Shown here: positions 49,288-60,922 of the stretch, in pieces
How the letters are laid out: each line of letters begins with the position of its first letter
How positions within the stretch are numbered: position 1 is the first letter of the stretch
From: Rhodocollybia butyracea
Lineage: Eukaryota; Basidiomycota; Agaricomycetes; Agaricales; Omphalotaceae
Reading direction: 5' to 3'
Length of the DNA: 64,000 nucleotides
NCBI GenBank assembly: GCA_015501585.1
Contig: JADNRY010000085.1
Span: 62,001-126,000 of the forward strand
The notes under the pieces: generated by a model
Told to the model about the DNA's origin: nothing
Database searches by the model: none
Seen by the model: the letters and a program-made list of their open reading frames with translations, nothing else
Translations under genes and position numbers: made by a program

Positions 49288-51405
49288 TGCCAAAAAAATA
49301 GTGACGGCTCTTGCATTCTTGGCGACGGCTGATATCTTGCTAGCGGCAGCAAGGATAACACCCTTCGAATTTACGATCAAACCAGAAAGTTTGCGGTAGT
49401 CTGGGAATACCAGGGAACAACCCCCTTCACCGCCTTACTATGGAAGAAACAAGATCTACTTTCCGGAAATTTTGATGGCGAAATTCGTCCTCCAGTGAGC
49501 TTCCATTCTACTGTTTACTCCTCAAGGTCAAATGCTAAGTACAAATATTTAGACGTGGCGCCAGACATGGAGTAACCAGCTCATCCATGAGCTATATTCG
49601 CCTGTTGCTTCACTGGAGCTGAACCGATTGGGCACTCAAAGTCTTATCTGCGCCGGATCAGATGTTACAATAATGACCTGCAAAGGTGAGCAACAAATTC
49701 CAAAAACCTGCACAACGACAAGCTCATTTTGTTTCGCAGACAGAAACTGGCACTATGTAGACGAGCTTCCTTGAGCTACATTTGGTGAAACAGGTGAGAT
49801 GGAGGAGCCTCCATTGATTGCCACTGGAGGGCACTTTCTCACCAATACCGAATGCATCATTGCATATTTGCATCATGGATTTTGGTAGGTTGACCTCACC
49901 TTGACCTTGATGTTCCACAACCTAATGATGTAGGAAATACAATATGCAAACCGGTGAAAATATGTGCCTCTGGGGCCCCAATGAAAAACTGTACGTTGCG
50001 AGATCGTTCGTAATCCTAGATCTCATGTTTTTTTTTTTTTGAAAATAGAGCGTTTTCATCGATATCGCCGGACTGCCAGGCTCTAGTGGCGACTAATATT
50101 TGTAACGGGCTCGACTGGTTCAAAGTTTTGCCTACTGGGAAACTGAGAAAGATGAGCATGTCTACAGAGGTCCAACCAGACACCTACAACTTTCCCTTAC
50201 CTGTGATATTGATCAACAAGGGGAAGGCAGCTCTTATGGCAACATGTAAAGGCTACGCAGTTATATTCAAGCCTTAAAACACGGTAGTGGTAAGTCAACC
50301 TTTTTCGTCTGCTTCGAGATTCGTAACCTTTTCTCGCTATCTAGATGGAACGCGGATTACTGCGTTGGCAAGTTCATGTTGTGCATCTTCTATCGCTCTG
50401 AACTGAAACAAGCTGCTAGACTTATGTCAGTCCAGACGCACAGTCGGGTTTGATTGCCACTGGAGATGGGAACCAGGAACGCACAAAAATTAAAATCTGG
50501 AAGCAAACTACAGGAATGGCGTCGCCATCTTGGCATTCAGTAAGCCTCAATGTAAGTTATCTCTATCAGGTTAGGAAAGTATACGTATTGACATCGCATT
50601 TCAGCTATCTGTGGGTTTCATCCTTCGTACAGTTTGCGGTGCCTTTACTGTCTTGGGCGTGATTTCTGGGATAACCATGATCGCCTGGTATTTGATTCCA
50701 ACTATATCGGTAAATGGTGTTTCTCGTTCATCGCATCCACTTTCTTTACCGCCCTCTGTGATTTCCTATGATTCGGTTTATGCCTCTTCGGATGTTTTAC
50801 ATTCTATCTCTCGTTCTCCGCGTCCTTCATCCTATCTATCTATTGATTCTCCCATTGTTGAATTATGTTCCCCTATATCGAACAACGAGGCATTGCCTGC
50901 ACCCTCCTTTGCTGTAAAAAGCAATACTTTGTTGTTCATCTCTTCTTCTTCACGGTCCCTCGAAAGCTGTCCTGCCCATATATCGATGTTTAACAGCTTG
51001 TTTTCACCGTTCTGTTCAGTCGATGATTCTCCATTGTCGTCTTTCACCCCGAAGGAACTCGACCTTCCCAATACTGGTTCTTCTTATTCCCCCATAGTTT
51101 CTTCCACTTCAACCAATGTTTCTCCTTTCCCTTCCACCAATGTCTATCTTTCTTTACCTACTGTCGCTGTCATTGTTCCCTCCTCTTCATTCGAGATTTT
51201 TTCTGCCGTACCCACTACCACAGCTACAGTTACCTCTTCCCTCAACAGTCCCCCCCCTTTATCCACCACATCCACGACATCTTTATCTTCTTCTCGCTCT
51301 GACTTAACACCTCTGTTCAAGAAACTGGAGGAAACTTGGAATGCGTTGAATGAACTACTGTCTGTAAGTAATTTCTACTCTTTAACTGGATTCAATCTTA
51401 GTTAA
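49288..51405 (+). pseudogene. WD40-repeat protein with C-terminal membrane helix and Ser/Pro-rich tail
   Basis: WD40-type blades are readable across several exons: YLASGSKDNTLRIYDQTRKF, then VVWEYQGTTPFTALLWKK, SGNFDGEIRP, SPVASLELNRLGTQSLICAG, DRNWHYVDELP, LIATGGHFLTNTECIIAYLH, and IATGDGNQERTKIKIWK. The last exon adds a membrane helix (FTVLGVISGITMIAWYLI) and about 220 residues rich in Ser, Thr and Pro up to TAA. Breaks: a frameshift plus TGA before YLASGS (49338), TGA after VDELP (about 49772), and a one-base loss near 50272 (IFKP then TAA). The last exon is intact. Such WD40 proteins with transmembrane tails occur in Agaricomycetes; this copy cannot give a full protein unless the breaks are sequencing errors. 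Confidence 0.6.
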
Positions 51406-52224
51406 GCCAACAGTGACACTCAAATATCGTGTTAGAGTTGTTTGGGGTTTACCAGAGCTTCTTATCACCTCGTATTAGTATTGATCTCCTATTATCTATT
51501 ATTTGAACCTTACCCGTCGCAGACGACGATATCTCGCCTGCATGACCAGGAAACTCTGAGTTTCGTATACGCGAACTGATGGCTGCGTGCCGTCTCTGGT
51601 CTATCAGTGAACCTGTCCGGCAGATACAAATCTAAATTGTGCACCTACGCGTGTTGAAGGCGTGTAGGTCGGTAATCGGGCTCAAATCGCATTCAAGATT
51701 ATTGTCAAAATGCGGCAGCTCCATGTACACATATGGAGCGCCAAAAACCTTCATACATGTGTACCCCATACCGAAGGTAGGTTCAGCATACCACTTTGCA
51801 GTGATAGTACGCTCACGAGTAGGTTTTTTGAAAGGTATTCCTCGATGTCCCATCTGGCATGCCGGCTCCATTGAACGAGTAACCGTTTTCATCAGTTTCA
51901 GAGAGTCGTAGTAGACTCATCCCTATATTATTACCGATATCAACGTTCCTCCGCATTCTGCAGTACTCCAATATACACGCGATGTACTCTTTCCTGACCT
52001 ACATCTAGAAAGTCATATGTATACACTGGATTATGTTTGTTATCCGCTGACCTCTGAGTGTATTGTCATAGGTTATCAAAATGTGATATATATTGAGTGA
52101 ATACACGAAATTTCCTGCATTCTTGTTGCCGCCTGTGTTGGAGCACCTTTGGAAGGAAAAAATGGAACCACCCAAGAGAGTACCGCGCTTATCCAATGAT
52201 GGAAGATGAATCATGCCAGAAGTC
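51406..52224. other. No supported gene
   Basis: An 86-codon minus frame (51632-51892) has plausible composition (FGMGYTCMKVFGAPYVYMEL) but no homology I recognise and no exon context. The rest is unassigned. Confidence 0.35.
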
Positions 52225-52629
52225 TCACTCTGTGCATAATTATAAGTAGCTTGAAGCGACACGAAGTATGCAAGGAGTACTCTCAGTCTGCATAACAGTA
52301 AATGAGAACTTGGCACATGATCAAATTACCGGTCCGACAAGAGCCAACCAGGATAAGCGCTCATCTGCTCCTGGAGCTCTCATTAGACTCGAGTAAGACT
52401 CAGGTCTTTTGAACAACTTTCCTTTGCCATACGCGTCACTGAGACCACTCGCAGAAGAGCCTTCCCCTCAGCTTTGTCAATGGACAGTTCAGCGTATACT
52501 GGATCGCTTGTACTTTTTCGTACGCTTAGGTGTGGCCAGCCCTTGTCACGTATTGTCTGAGGAACTGATTCATCTTTGTTGTAGCCATTACTCAGTTGTA
52601 CTTGCCGAATTCGATATCATCAAGCGCCC

Positions 52630-54905
52630 AACTGAAATGTCAAATTTCCAGAGGAGAAACAAAGGAAGAAGGATAAGGAGAAAGTAAGTCGCTGGCAGTC
52701 CCGATCCTTTGACTGATGTCTATTTGATTTAGGCCAAACATGAACTCGCGAAGGGTCGTCTTTTAACCAAAAAACAAATAGAAGGAAGAAGCAAACGGGG
52801 CGTTCCCTGCTCCTTCACGGTCAAGAACGCCCCAACCCTTGGTCGTAAAAGATGATAAAGCAGAAACGGCTAGGAATGCATCCGTAGATGTACCAGTAAA
52901 AGATAACGATTGGGATGCCAGCAGTGACGACGAAATCAGTTTCTAGTGACAAGGAAGAGACCAAATTGAAAACGACAGTACCAGCCAAGCATCTTGCTAA
53001 TGCAGCAGCTGGGAAATGTATGTCGCTTTTTGTATATTTTATGTCATTTCTTCACTGATATACATATAGCTACACAACCTGCTTTGAAACGACGAGAAAG
53101 AATCTTCGGGAGAGGATTCAGAATCAGAATCGGACTCCTCTGAAGTTGAGCTCACTGCAACCCAGAAGCTAGCAGCTCAGAAGAAAGCACAGGTGGCCGC
53201 TCGGCGTCCCTAGGCTCACGAAGCTGCTTTGGCTGCTAGGAGTAAAGACGACCTACAAAGTCCTATCTGCTGTATCCTGGGACACGTTGATACCGGAAAG
53301 ACAAAGCTCCTCGACAAAGTAAGTGGAGCTTCTAACATTTACATCCTTTAAGTGAGTCGTTCCCTTCGTGCAGATTTGGCAAACTAACGTCCAGGAAGGT
53401 GAAGCTGGTGGTATCACTCAACAAATTGGTGCAACTTCCCTCTTGACACAATCAAGACGAAGACTGCGGTTATGAACAGGGTCAGACCGGAGATTTGTCT
53501 AGAAGAGATAATCATGATGTTAATTTCGCGCTTAGCATGGCAAATAAGAATACAAGATCCTGGTCTACTTGTTATTGATACCACTGGTCACAAATCTTTC
53601 ACAAATCTGCGGCCTCGGGGTAGTTCGCTCTGTATATCATGGTTCGTAAATCCTTTCTACTCAAGGCCGGATCTTTGACTGACATCCCAAAAGCATGGCC
53701 TTGAAGCTCAAACTAAGGAATCATTACGACTTCTTTGTGATCGCAAGACGCCATTCATTGTCGCTTTAAACAAGGTTCAGATTGTTGTCTTCCGTTCAAG
53801 CCAGCCTACTTATTTAATTTCGCTAGATCGATCGCTTGTACGGATGGCGCTTTCCAGGAGTCTCTCGTGAAACAGACAAGAGCCATCCAACTTGAGTTTG
53901 AAGAGCGTACTTCCAAAATTGTCATAGAATTCGCCGAACGCGGTTCTTTACGATGATAACAAGAGCTTTGCCTGGATCTGTCATCCCCGATATGATTATG
54001 CTTCTTGTGAACCTCACACAGCAGAGGTTGAGCGGCCGGCTGATGTACTTGTCGGAGCTGGAGTGCACTGTCCTTGAAGTCAATGTTATCGAAGGTATCG
54101 GTACTACTATCAATGTCGTCTTGTCAAATGGTATTCTGCATGAAAGTGACAGGATTGTGGTTTGTGGTCTCCATCGTCACGCAAATACGAGCATGTCTTA
54201 CACCTCAACCTTTGCGTGAGTTATGAATAAAAGTAGGTGGTATCAATTTTTTTCATCTAAGACACTGAATTTTTATAGCGGACATTATCTATCATCTGTT
54301 CGATTACAACCGGGAGATCACAGAGGCAAAATGAAGGGATGCTGCACCGCGGGCAGTCTGGCCCTGTCGACTTAAAATCATCGCAGCATTCTGTAAAAGG
54401 GATCCTATCATTTTGGGAGTAGATATCTTAGATGGCACCCTGCGTGTGGGCACACCTCTTGCTGTTGTGAAGACTGATTCTACATACAACGCAGAAGAAA
54501 GAGATCATAGATTTGGGCAAGGTGTATGTATAAATTCTTTTTTCTCTGCTGTTTCTATAGAACTTTGTTAGAAATCAATCATAAATCGATGGATGTAGGG
54601 AAATTCCGCACATTCTATCTGTATTTGGCTCATGTATTATCTACAGATCGTCAAGAAATCCCAAGCCGGAGGTGGTGTTGCAGTCAAAATAGAGCATGCT
54701 GTTATCAGTCGGCCAAGATGTTTGGACGGCACTTTGATGACAAAGACGAGGTTTTGAGTCATATCACAAGGCAGAGTATCGATGTGCTTAAGGTGAACTG
54801 CTTGAGACCCTTTGTCACGGTACTGTTCTGACTCCAATCCAGTCTTCTTTTAGAGCCGATGTTTCGAATGAAGAATGGTGGCTCATCAAAGCTCTGAAAC
54901 TGGTC
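52630..54905 (+). pseudogene. eIF5B, right copy
   Basis: Better preserved in parts than the left copy. The P-loop is intact ([16 protein letters not shown], about 53272-53320). Domain II and later blocks follow ([52 protein letters not shown]). A segment absent from the left copy, LGVDILDGTLRVGTPLAVVK, and traces of KKSQAGGGVAVKIEHAV extend to about 54890. Breaks include TAG in the helix before the G domain (about 53212), large deletions in the N-terminal region and several frameshifts. Non-functional. Confidence 0.85.
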
Positions 54906-55500
54906 AGTACAATTTGCATTTTTATTGACCTTGTGCATTGATCAAGGTTGTTATAGCGCTTCAATGTCGACTGATCAAGTATGACCAATAGTAGATTAGT
55001 AGAGACGTTACTAGTATCTGTCTTCTCCTGGAGTGGATACTCGAATGAAAAGTCTGTTAGGCATTGATTTTGGCAGCGGTGAAAAAGGTCAGCTTGGGAG
55101 TGGATCAACAGTCGAGCGTATCGCTACTGGAAACGGAGTTGCGTTTGACATTGTCGACTATCCTTGTGCATAATTTGATCGTCCCTTTTCTTCCAATTTC
55201 TAACACAATGGGTTGAGTAGGCTACATTGAAGAGCTCGATGGCAAGAAATTTTGTCTGGTCATCAACACAGTGTGGATGTTGATGACAAAATTATATCGA
55301 TAATTTGAAGCACAAGGTCGAGAATATTGAGGAGCTATCTCACGGCGAAGCTCTGGCCTACCCCGTCCTCGTCAAATGGTTCTTTACATGATACCTTATC
55401 TCAGATACGCCCATCTGGATTTTGACATTGACAAAAACAAGGGGTGAAGAAGCATAACGATAAGAGGAACGAACGAACATTCCTAGCGCTGTGAGCTACG
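54905..55500. other. Unrecognised duplicated segment between eIF5B and PQ-loop
   Basis: Short shared pieces with the left arm (GNGVAFDIVDYPC near 55133-55170; the left arm also reads MSWVGYIKEPDGKNFCLV near 37090) suggest a small decayed gene downstream of eIF5B. Family not recognised. Confidence 0.35.
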
Positions 55501-55559
55501 GTGGCCATTCATACGTATATCTGTACGTCTAGCTTCTTTCTTTGTTGGTTTACATGTTT

Positions 55560-55980
55560 CCAGGATGGTAGAATCTATTACGACGGGGTTTCCTCTCGCC
55601 CCCTCTTTGACTCCTTATGCATCTCCAGATCCGGTCCCTTCCCCTCGGCGACAGCATACCTCACTCTGTCTCCAAATGGGCTGCTATCCTCGGTGTATTA
55701 TCCCCTCTCCTCGCTGCCATTCAATATATCGCCAAATCATCCATACCCTTCCAACACGAGATAGTTGGCGCCCTTTCCGTACCAGTGATGTTTATACAAA
55801 TCCATATCTTGTATCGGAGTTCCAAGACGATCCAACGGCCCATTAGATAAACAGTGTGTAGAAAACGTAGGCAGTGGGGAACGGTCTTTGTGCCTCTTGC
55901 GGTCCTTGTTGCCACTGGTGTTGGTATAGGTGTGATGGGTATTTCCGTCTCTCCTCCTCCTACAGGCAAACCTCCCGCTC
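55560..55980 (+). pseudogene. PQ-loop repeat membrane protein, right copy
   Basis: The frame WAAILGVLSPLLAAIQYIAK then IPFQHEIVGALSVPVMFIQI corresponds to a PQ-loop helix pair. A later frame gives WGTVFVPLAVLVATGVGIGV, another membrane helix. Frameshifts and TAG (about 55847) break it. Confidence 0.6.
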
Positions 55981-56059
55981 CTATAGCAGAATAAGCCTTC
56001 GCCCACCTTTCGTTGAATGCGATTTTGAAGGTGGAGTTGATAGAGCTATGGATTCTGGT

Positions 56060-56390
56060 CTAAGGGTTGCTTCCGGGGAGATGATCAAGGAACGATAGAC
56101 GGGGCAATGGGTGGTGCGAGAGAAGGAGCCGCAGACGAGGTGCGACGGACCATGCGACGGACGATTCCAGGGGAACAATGGGAGGTGCAACGGTAGGCAG
56201 CACAGGCCGAGTTTTTGAAGGAGCAATCGAAGATGCGGTGGGCGGCGGGCTCGAGGGGGCGACTGAAGGCGCAAGAGAAGGAATTGCAGACGGTGCAATA
56301 GAAGGCGCGACGGACTGTGTTTGAGGACGGACGGTGGGAGACACGGCCTAAAGCGCCATAGACAGAGCTTGAAAAAGAGAAAAAGAGCAA
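56060..56390 (-). repeat. Ala-Pro-Ser codon repeat, right copy
   Basis: The minus strand encodes SVAPSIAPSAIPSLAPSVAP-like repeats. Counterpart of 35860-36080. Confidence 0.5.
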
Positions 56391-56737
56391 GGGACGGTGC
56401 GGTGGACTGCGCGTTTGAGTGGCGACCGAAGGTGGAATAGGGAACTACCGAGGCCGAGATCCAGCAACCAGTCCACTTGGTATCTTCTTCATTGAAAGAC
56501 GTCCTGGAACGTAAACTTCAGCTATGTTCCAACCAAAAAGAATAGAAGACGCAGTGTAGGCCCCAAACCAATCCTATCCTTATATCCCCTCGTCTCACGC
56601 GTTGATGTATTACCAGTTGAGGAAGCTTGGATGCGTTATGGTGAGTGATGGGGGGTGGGAGTAGAGAAGAACGATTGATAGAAGAACATGGGCGGCTAAC
56701 AATATCGACAAGTACAAACAAATCGACTTGTGCAGCT

Positions 56738-57293
56738 ATGGTCCGTGCACGTCCTCGTACTAAGAAGGCTAGAGGTTGGAGGGGTACATTCAACGGCCAT
56801 TGTCCATATTTCAAGCGGCTGAAGGCTTGGCGCAAGCTGATGAATCGGCTATTCGTGAAATTGAGCCGTGCTGGGTGGATTTATGTGTTTTTCGAAGGAA
56901 ATGGAGTTTTCAAAGTCGGGAGAACAAATGATATGCGTCGGTGAAGACGGGAATGGAACCGTAAATGTCCCAATGCTGCCAGGATCTGGCTTGAGGCATT
57001 TTGGACGTTGAATGCAACGAGAGTGGGTAAGTAAGCTTCAGTAATCTTTCGATAATCGCTAACTCATTTGAATAGAATCACTTATCCATATAGCGCTGGA
57101 GGAACTTTGTGATTATTGACCGCGTCACTTATGCAGCTGTAAGTATTTTTCTCGAGCTCTTTATTCTTATCTTCGTCTGACGTTGGGTTTGACTGGCCAG
57201 GTGGTACTACCCACGTCGAGAAGTTCTTCTTCTCTGGCGCTCCATCGATGACCTACGCCAAAATCGTTCGGCCTACTATTTTACAAGTAATTG
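56738..57293 (+). pseudogene. GIY-YIG / T5orf172-domain protein, right copy
   Basis: Starts MVRARPRTKKARGWRGTF, then FKRLKAWRKLMNRLFVKL and GWIYVFFEGNGVFKVGRTND, with an intact GIY...YIG-like core. A TGA follows DMRR (56942-56944, likely from CGA). The frame continues RREWNRKCPNAARIWLEAFW, splices (intron about 57027-57073), and reads ESLIHIALEELCDY, a second TGA, then GGTTHVEKFFFSGAPSMTYA, the expected Cys/His end of the family. This copy extends past the duplication boundary (57127), so it is the more complete source copy. Confidence 0.72.
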
Positions 57294-59098
57294 TTCTAGC
57301 TCGCTAGACTTACCAGGTATATAATTTTATTCTTCAAAGTAAAATCATTTATTGATTTGTTTTCAGTGTAGAATTCATTATACGTAGATCTGGAAGCTAA
57401 TGTACTTGTTTTGTACTATGGGTTCATGAAGGAAAATCATAACTACAACTTTAACCGTTCTACTTAGTACTGCCTCTTTCGTGGTGTCATGAGCCGAGCA
57501 GGCCCGCAGCTATTCTCGAACTTATCTCTCTTCTGCTTGTCTTTGCGGCGCGCAGACAAAATCATCACGCATCCCGACAGCGTATCATGTCCTTGCTTCC
57601 AACTCATGCATATTTTTCCTGATAAATCTCAGATCATCGAATTGCAAACGTCATTTGGCAGGTCACTGAAGACCTGGATGTTTCAGACCCCATCAATTGC
57701 CTCCTTTCACTTAGCAATAAGTATGTGGCAATCTTTGAACATATAAATGCCGATTTTTTGCTGCAAAGTCTGCTAACTGAGGACTTCTTTTTGCACTTCA
57801 TGCGGTACTTGTATCTGGTGGTAGATAATCTATACGCAAAAGCCTATCAATCCCGAATTCCCGACATCACGACTCTATACACTGTACTGTCACACATCCC
57901 GACGTCCCAGATGTCCCGACTGTACCACATCCTGACATCCCGACATCATCGACGTCTAGACGTCCGGTACGTATAATCCGAGCGAGTTTATTCAAACAAA
58001 CCTCATGTTTTTCATGTGCGGATTATACCAGTAAAATCTTTAGTTTTCTGACCCTTATTACTTGATGAATATTTTCGCAAATCTCACGGTAGCTTTTAGC
58101 TAATCTCTAGGTAAAATTGGTAGTAATAATTGAGATTTATGTGAAGATTATTCTAAATATTCTTGCTATAATCTATGTCATTTTATGAAGAAATTTCACA
58201 AGATAATCTGGGATGGGATACTCATAGTATTCCAACTAGACTTATTTAAAGTAATAATCTCAAGATTGTGCAAGAGCTAGTATAAAAAATCCTTGACTAT
58301 GTCTAGCATAATAACTACAGAATGCTTTTGTACTTATTAAGAAATTTCCACTTAGGAATAGCCAAGAGTATTGACACTTAATCCTTGCATTTTCTCAATG
58401 TTTTCCGGGCCGGATTATCGGATAAACCCCACAGTGTGAGGATTCCCTAGGCAGGCCTAGGTTTGCCCAGGTTTGACCAGGTGCTCATGGGGAACACCTG
58501 GGGAACACCTGGGCAAACCTGGGCAAACCTAGGCTTGCCCTGGGTTTGCCTAGGATACCCTAGGGAATCCTCAAGAGCCTTGACTGGCAAGGGACAAGCC
58601 CAAATTCCTAGAATGCCATAGGATTCATAGGTCACCTAGTTTGCTTTAGGCCACTCTGGGGTCACCTAGGCAAAAACAGCTTTTCCTGATGCAGGTTATA
58701 GCAGGCCTTAATGGGCCTTGGGCTCAGGCTTGAATCCCCAAGGCCTGGGCTTTTCCCAGTCATTATTTTTCCAATGATATCAAGAATTTTACCTTTAGCA
58801 TGACTATAGAACAATACTAAGTGTCAGAGTCTCATTACTACCAAATCTACAACTGCTCATAACCCCCAAACTTTTCACAATTTTTTCACTAAAGCTCTGG
58901 AAATGTGGAGACATGTCTATCTGCTGACACAAAGTTACACAATCTTGGTGTATTCTAGTACTTAGATATACAGTCATTAAGGATGCATGGGGTGAAGTTA
59001 GTTGAATATGTACTGGGATTAATGTATATAGAGGGCCAAAAAGTTCACAGAACAAGTAAAATTATTGCACCTTCATTGCCTGAGCTTGGGCTTTGGGC
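57294..59098. other. Unassigned AT-rich region with short repeats
   Basis: No supported gene. It contains an imperfect CCCGACATC-type repeat (about 57855-57960), AT-rich sequence (58000-58400), a hairpin (see 58438) and a GGCCTGGGC-rich stretch (58690-59098) whose right end is shared with the outer arms. Confidence 0.45.
58438..58572. repeat. 135-bp foldback (MITE-like) hairpin
   Basis: GAGGATTCCCTAGG at the left pairs with CCCTAGGGAATCCTC at the right; CCTAGGTTTGCCCAGG pairs with internal CCTGGGCAAACCTAGG copies. Rich in CCTAGG palindromes. Confidence 0.6.
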
Positions 59099-60349
59099 AT
59101 GGGCCTTACTTTCAGGAGGCCCTGGCCTGCTAATAAAGCCTGGCCTGGCCTGTGGGCTTGAGGCCCAGCCCCGCACGTCACTAATTTGTACTCTTAATGT
59201 AACCAATCTGTAGCTTAGTTGTAGCCTTGGAGTAGCCTACCTGTAGCCCATCTATAGCCTATTTGTAGCCTGGGCGTTGCCTACTTGTAATCTATCTGTA
59301 GCCTACCTATAGCCTATCTGGATGCTTGATATAACATATCTGTAGCCTATTTGTATCCTCAGAGTAGGTTATCTTTAGACCATCCATAGCCCATTTGATA
59401 TACTTGCAAGTACCTGCCGGCATCCTGGAGTTGTGGAAATCTTTAATTTGAACCCCTGGTGTTGCCTACTTGCCATCCATCTGTAGCATATCTGTAGCCT
59501 ATCTGTACCCTTAATGTAACCTATCTGTGGCCTATTTGTAGCCTCAGAGTGGCCTATCTGTAGCCCATCCATATCTATAGTCTATTTGTAACCTTGGTGT
59601 AACCTATCTATTGCCTATTTGTAGCCTCGGAGTAGCCTATCTATATCCCTAGTGTTGCCTACTTGTAATCTATCTGTAGCCTGTCTGTACCCTTGATGTG
59701 ACCAATCTGTAGCCTATCTGCAGACCATTCATAGCCTATTTGTATCCCTGGTTTTGCCTACTAGACTATCTATAGCCTATCTGTACCCTTGATGTAACCT
59801 ATCTGTAGCCTATTTGTATGCTCAGAGTACTGTATAATTATGACCGGATGCTCCCATAATGTGTAACATGACCCCCAAGCATGGGGATTTTGCAATGCGT
59901 AACACATAACAGGAGGCTCCAAGCATTGAAACATTGCAAACCTTGCTGGCGGGCCTTTGGCCCGCTTATTCATTTACACATATAGCGCTATGGTTAATGC
60001 ATAATGGCGGCCTCTGAGCATAATGCTCAATAAAAACAATGCATAACACCTTGACCCCTGCAAGTGTATGGTCATAATCATAGAGTAGCCTATCTGGAGC
60101 CTGTCCATATCTATAGTCTTGTAATGCCTCTGCCTCTCCATAATCACCACTGACTGTATCTCACAGTACGTAACTCAGTGGTAACAATGATAAATTAATA
60201 GAGACTATAGAGCGAGCCTTTCTGTTTGTTAAAACCACTAGGCAAAGAATATATACTCAAACAACTAGGCTCAAGGACAGTCAGTAAACTAGTTTGTAAT
60301 CACAGAAGTTATTATTTGGAGATAGCTTGACAAATAATAATATGGTTAC

Positions 60350-60560
60350 CTTGAGAAATAGCTTAATAAGTAGTAATATGGATCAGAACTAATACTCGGA
60401 GATGGCTCAACAAGTAATAGGAAGTCACAACTTGGAGATAGCTCAACAAGTTGGCAATTAAAGAGGTATTCACTAGAAGATAGCTCAACAGGTAAATATT
60501 AGTAGATACAACTTGGAGATAGCTCAACAAGATACAATGAGTTGGTCTGGTGATTCACAC
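60350..60560 (-). repeat. Hairpin array, right arm
   Basis: Reverse-complement counterpart of 32105-32350, with small sequence differences inside stems. Confidence 0.65.
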
Positions 60561-60658
60561 AAGTGATAACAGCAAACAAGCGGGGGTTGGATTCAAAAAA
60601 ATAATACATCTACCTTACATTGGTAAATCAAGCCTTCTTATATACTGTTTAATATGTA

Positions 60659-60922
60659 CTATAGTTTTGAGTCATAACTGCGGAAATGCTGTGGATCAGT
60701 CAGCCTGACTGCAGAATGCTGTGCAATGATTGATATTGAGTCATTGATGTAAGGAGGCTGTGCAAGTTCTGGTTCTGTTAGCCCTGTTTTTGCCCTTTTC
60801 CTTCCATACCACTGCCCTTGGCACTTCCTTGCCATATCCCCTGGCTTGCCACAGTTGTGGCAGGTGAAGGGTTGTCTGTCACTAGGTCGGAACAATGGGT
60901 TCATGGATGTATGTGCAGCCAT
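60659..60922 (-). CDS. 87-aa zinc-knuckle protein (Gag-like fragment), right-arm copy
   Basis: Translation identical to the left-arm ORF at 31716-31979, with the CCHC knuckle CHNCGKPGDMARKC. See that entry for the reading of its origin. Confidence 0.45.
   Translation of the reverse strand: MAAHTSMNPLFRPSDRQPFTCHNCGKPGDMARKCQGQWYGRKRAKTGLTEPELAQPPYINDSISIIAQHSAVRLTDPQHFRSYDSKL

Larger units (their letters stand above)
52225..57127 (+). repeat. Right arm of older inverted gene-block duplication
   Basis: Mirror of about 35220-40990. Gene remnants run on the plus strand in the order eIF5B, unrecognised segment, PQ-loop, Ala-Pro-Ser repeat (opposite strand), GIY-YIG. Local similarity is strong in coding pieces with indels between. 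Confidence 0.8.

Noticed and set aside
51632..51892. 86-codon minus-strand ORF with plausible composition
   Set aside because: No recognised family, no exon partners and no counterpart elsewhere in the window; kept only as unassigned.
57855..57965. CCCGACATC repeats as part of a coding region (57725-57976 frame)
   Set aside because: Simple imperfect repeat; the frame has no recognisable protein and no splice support.
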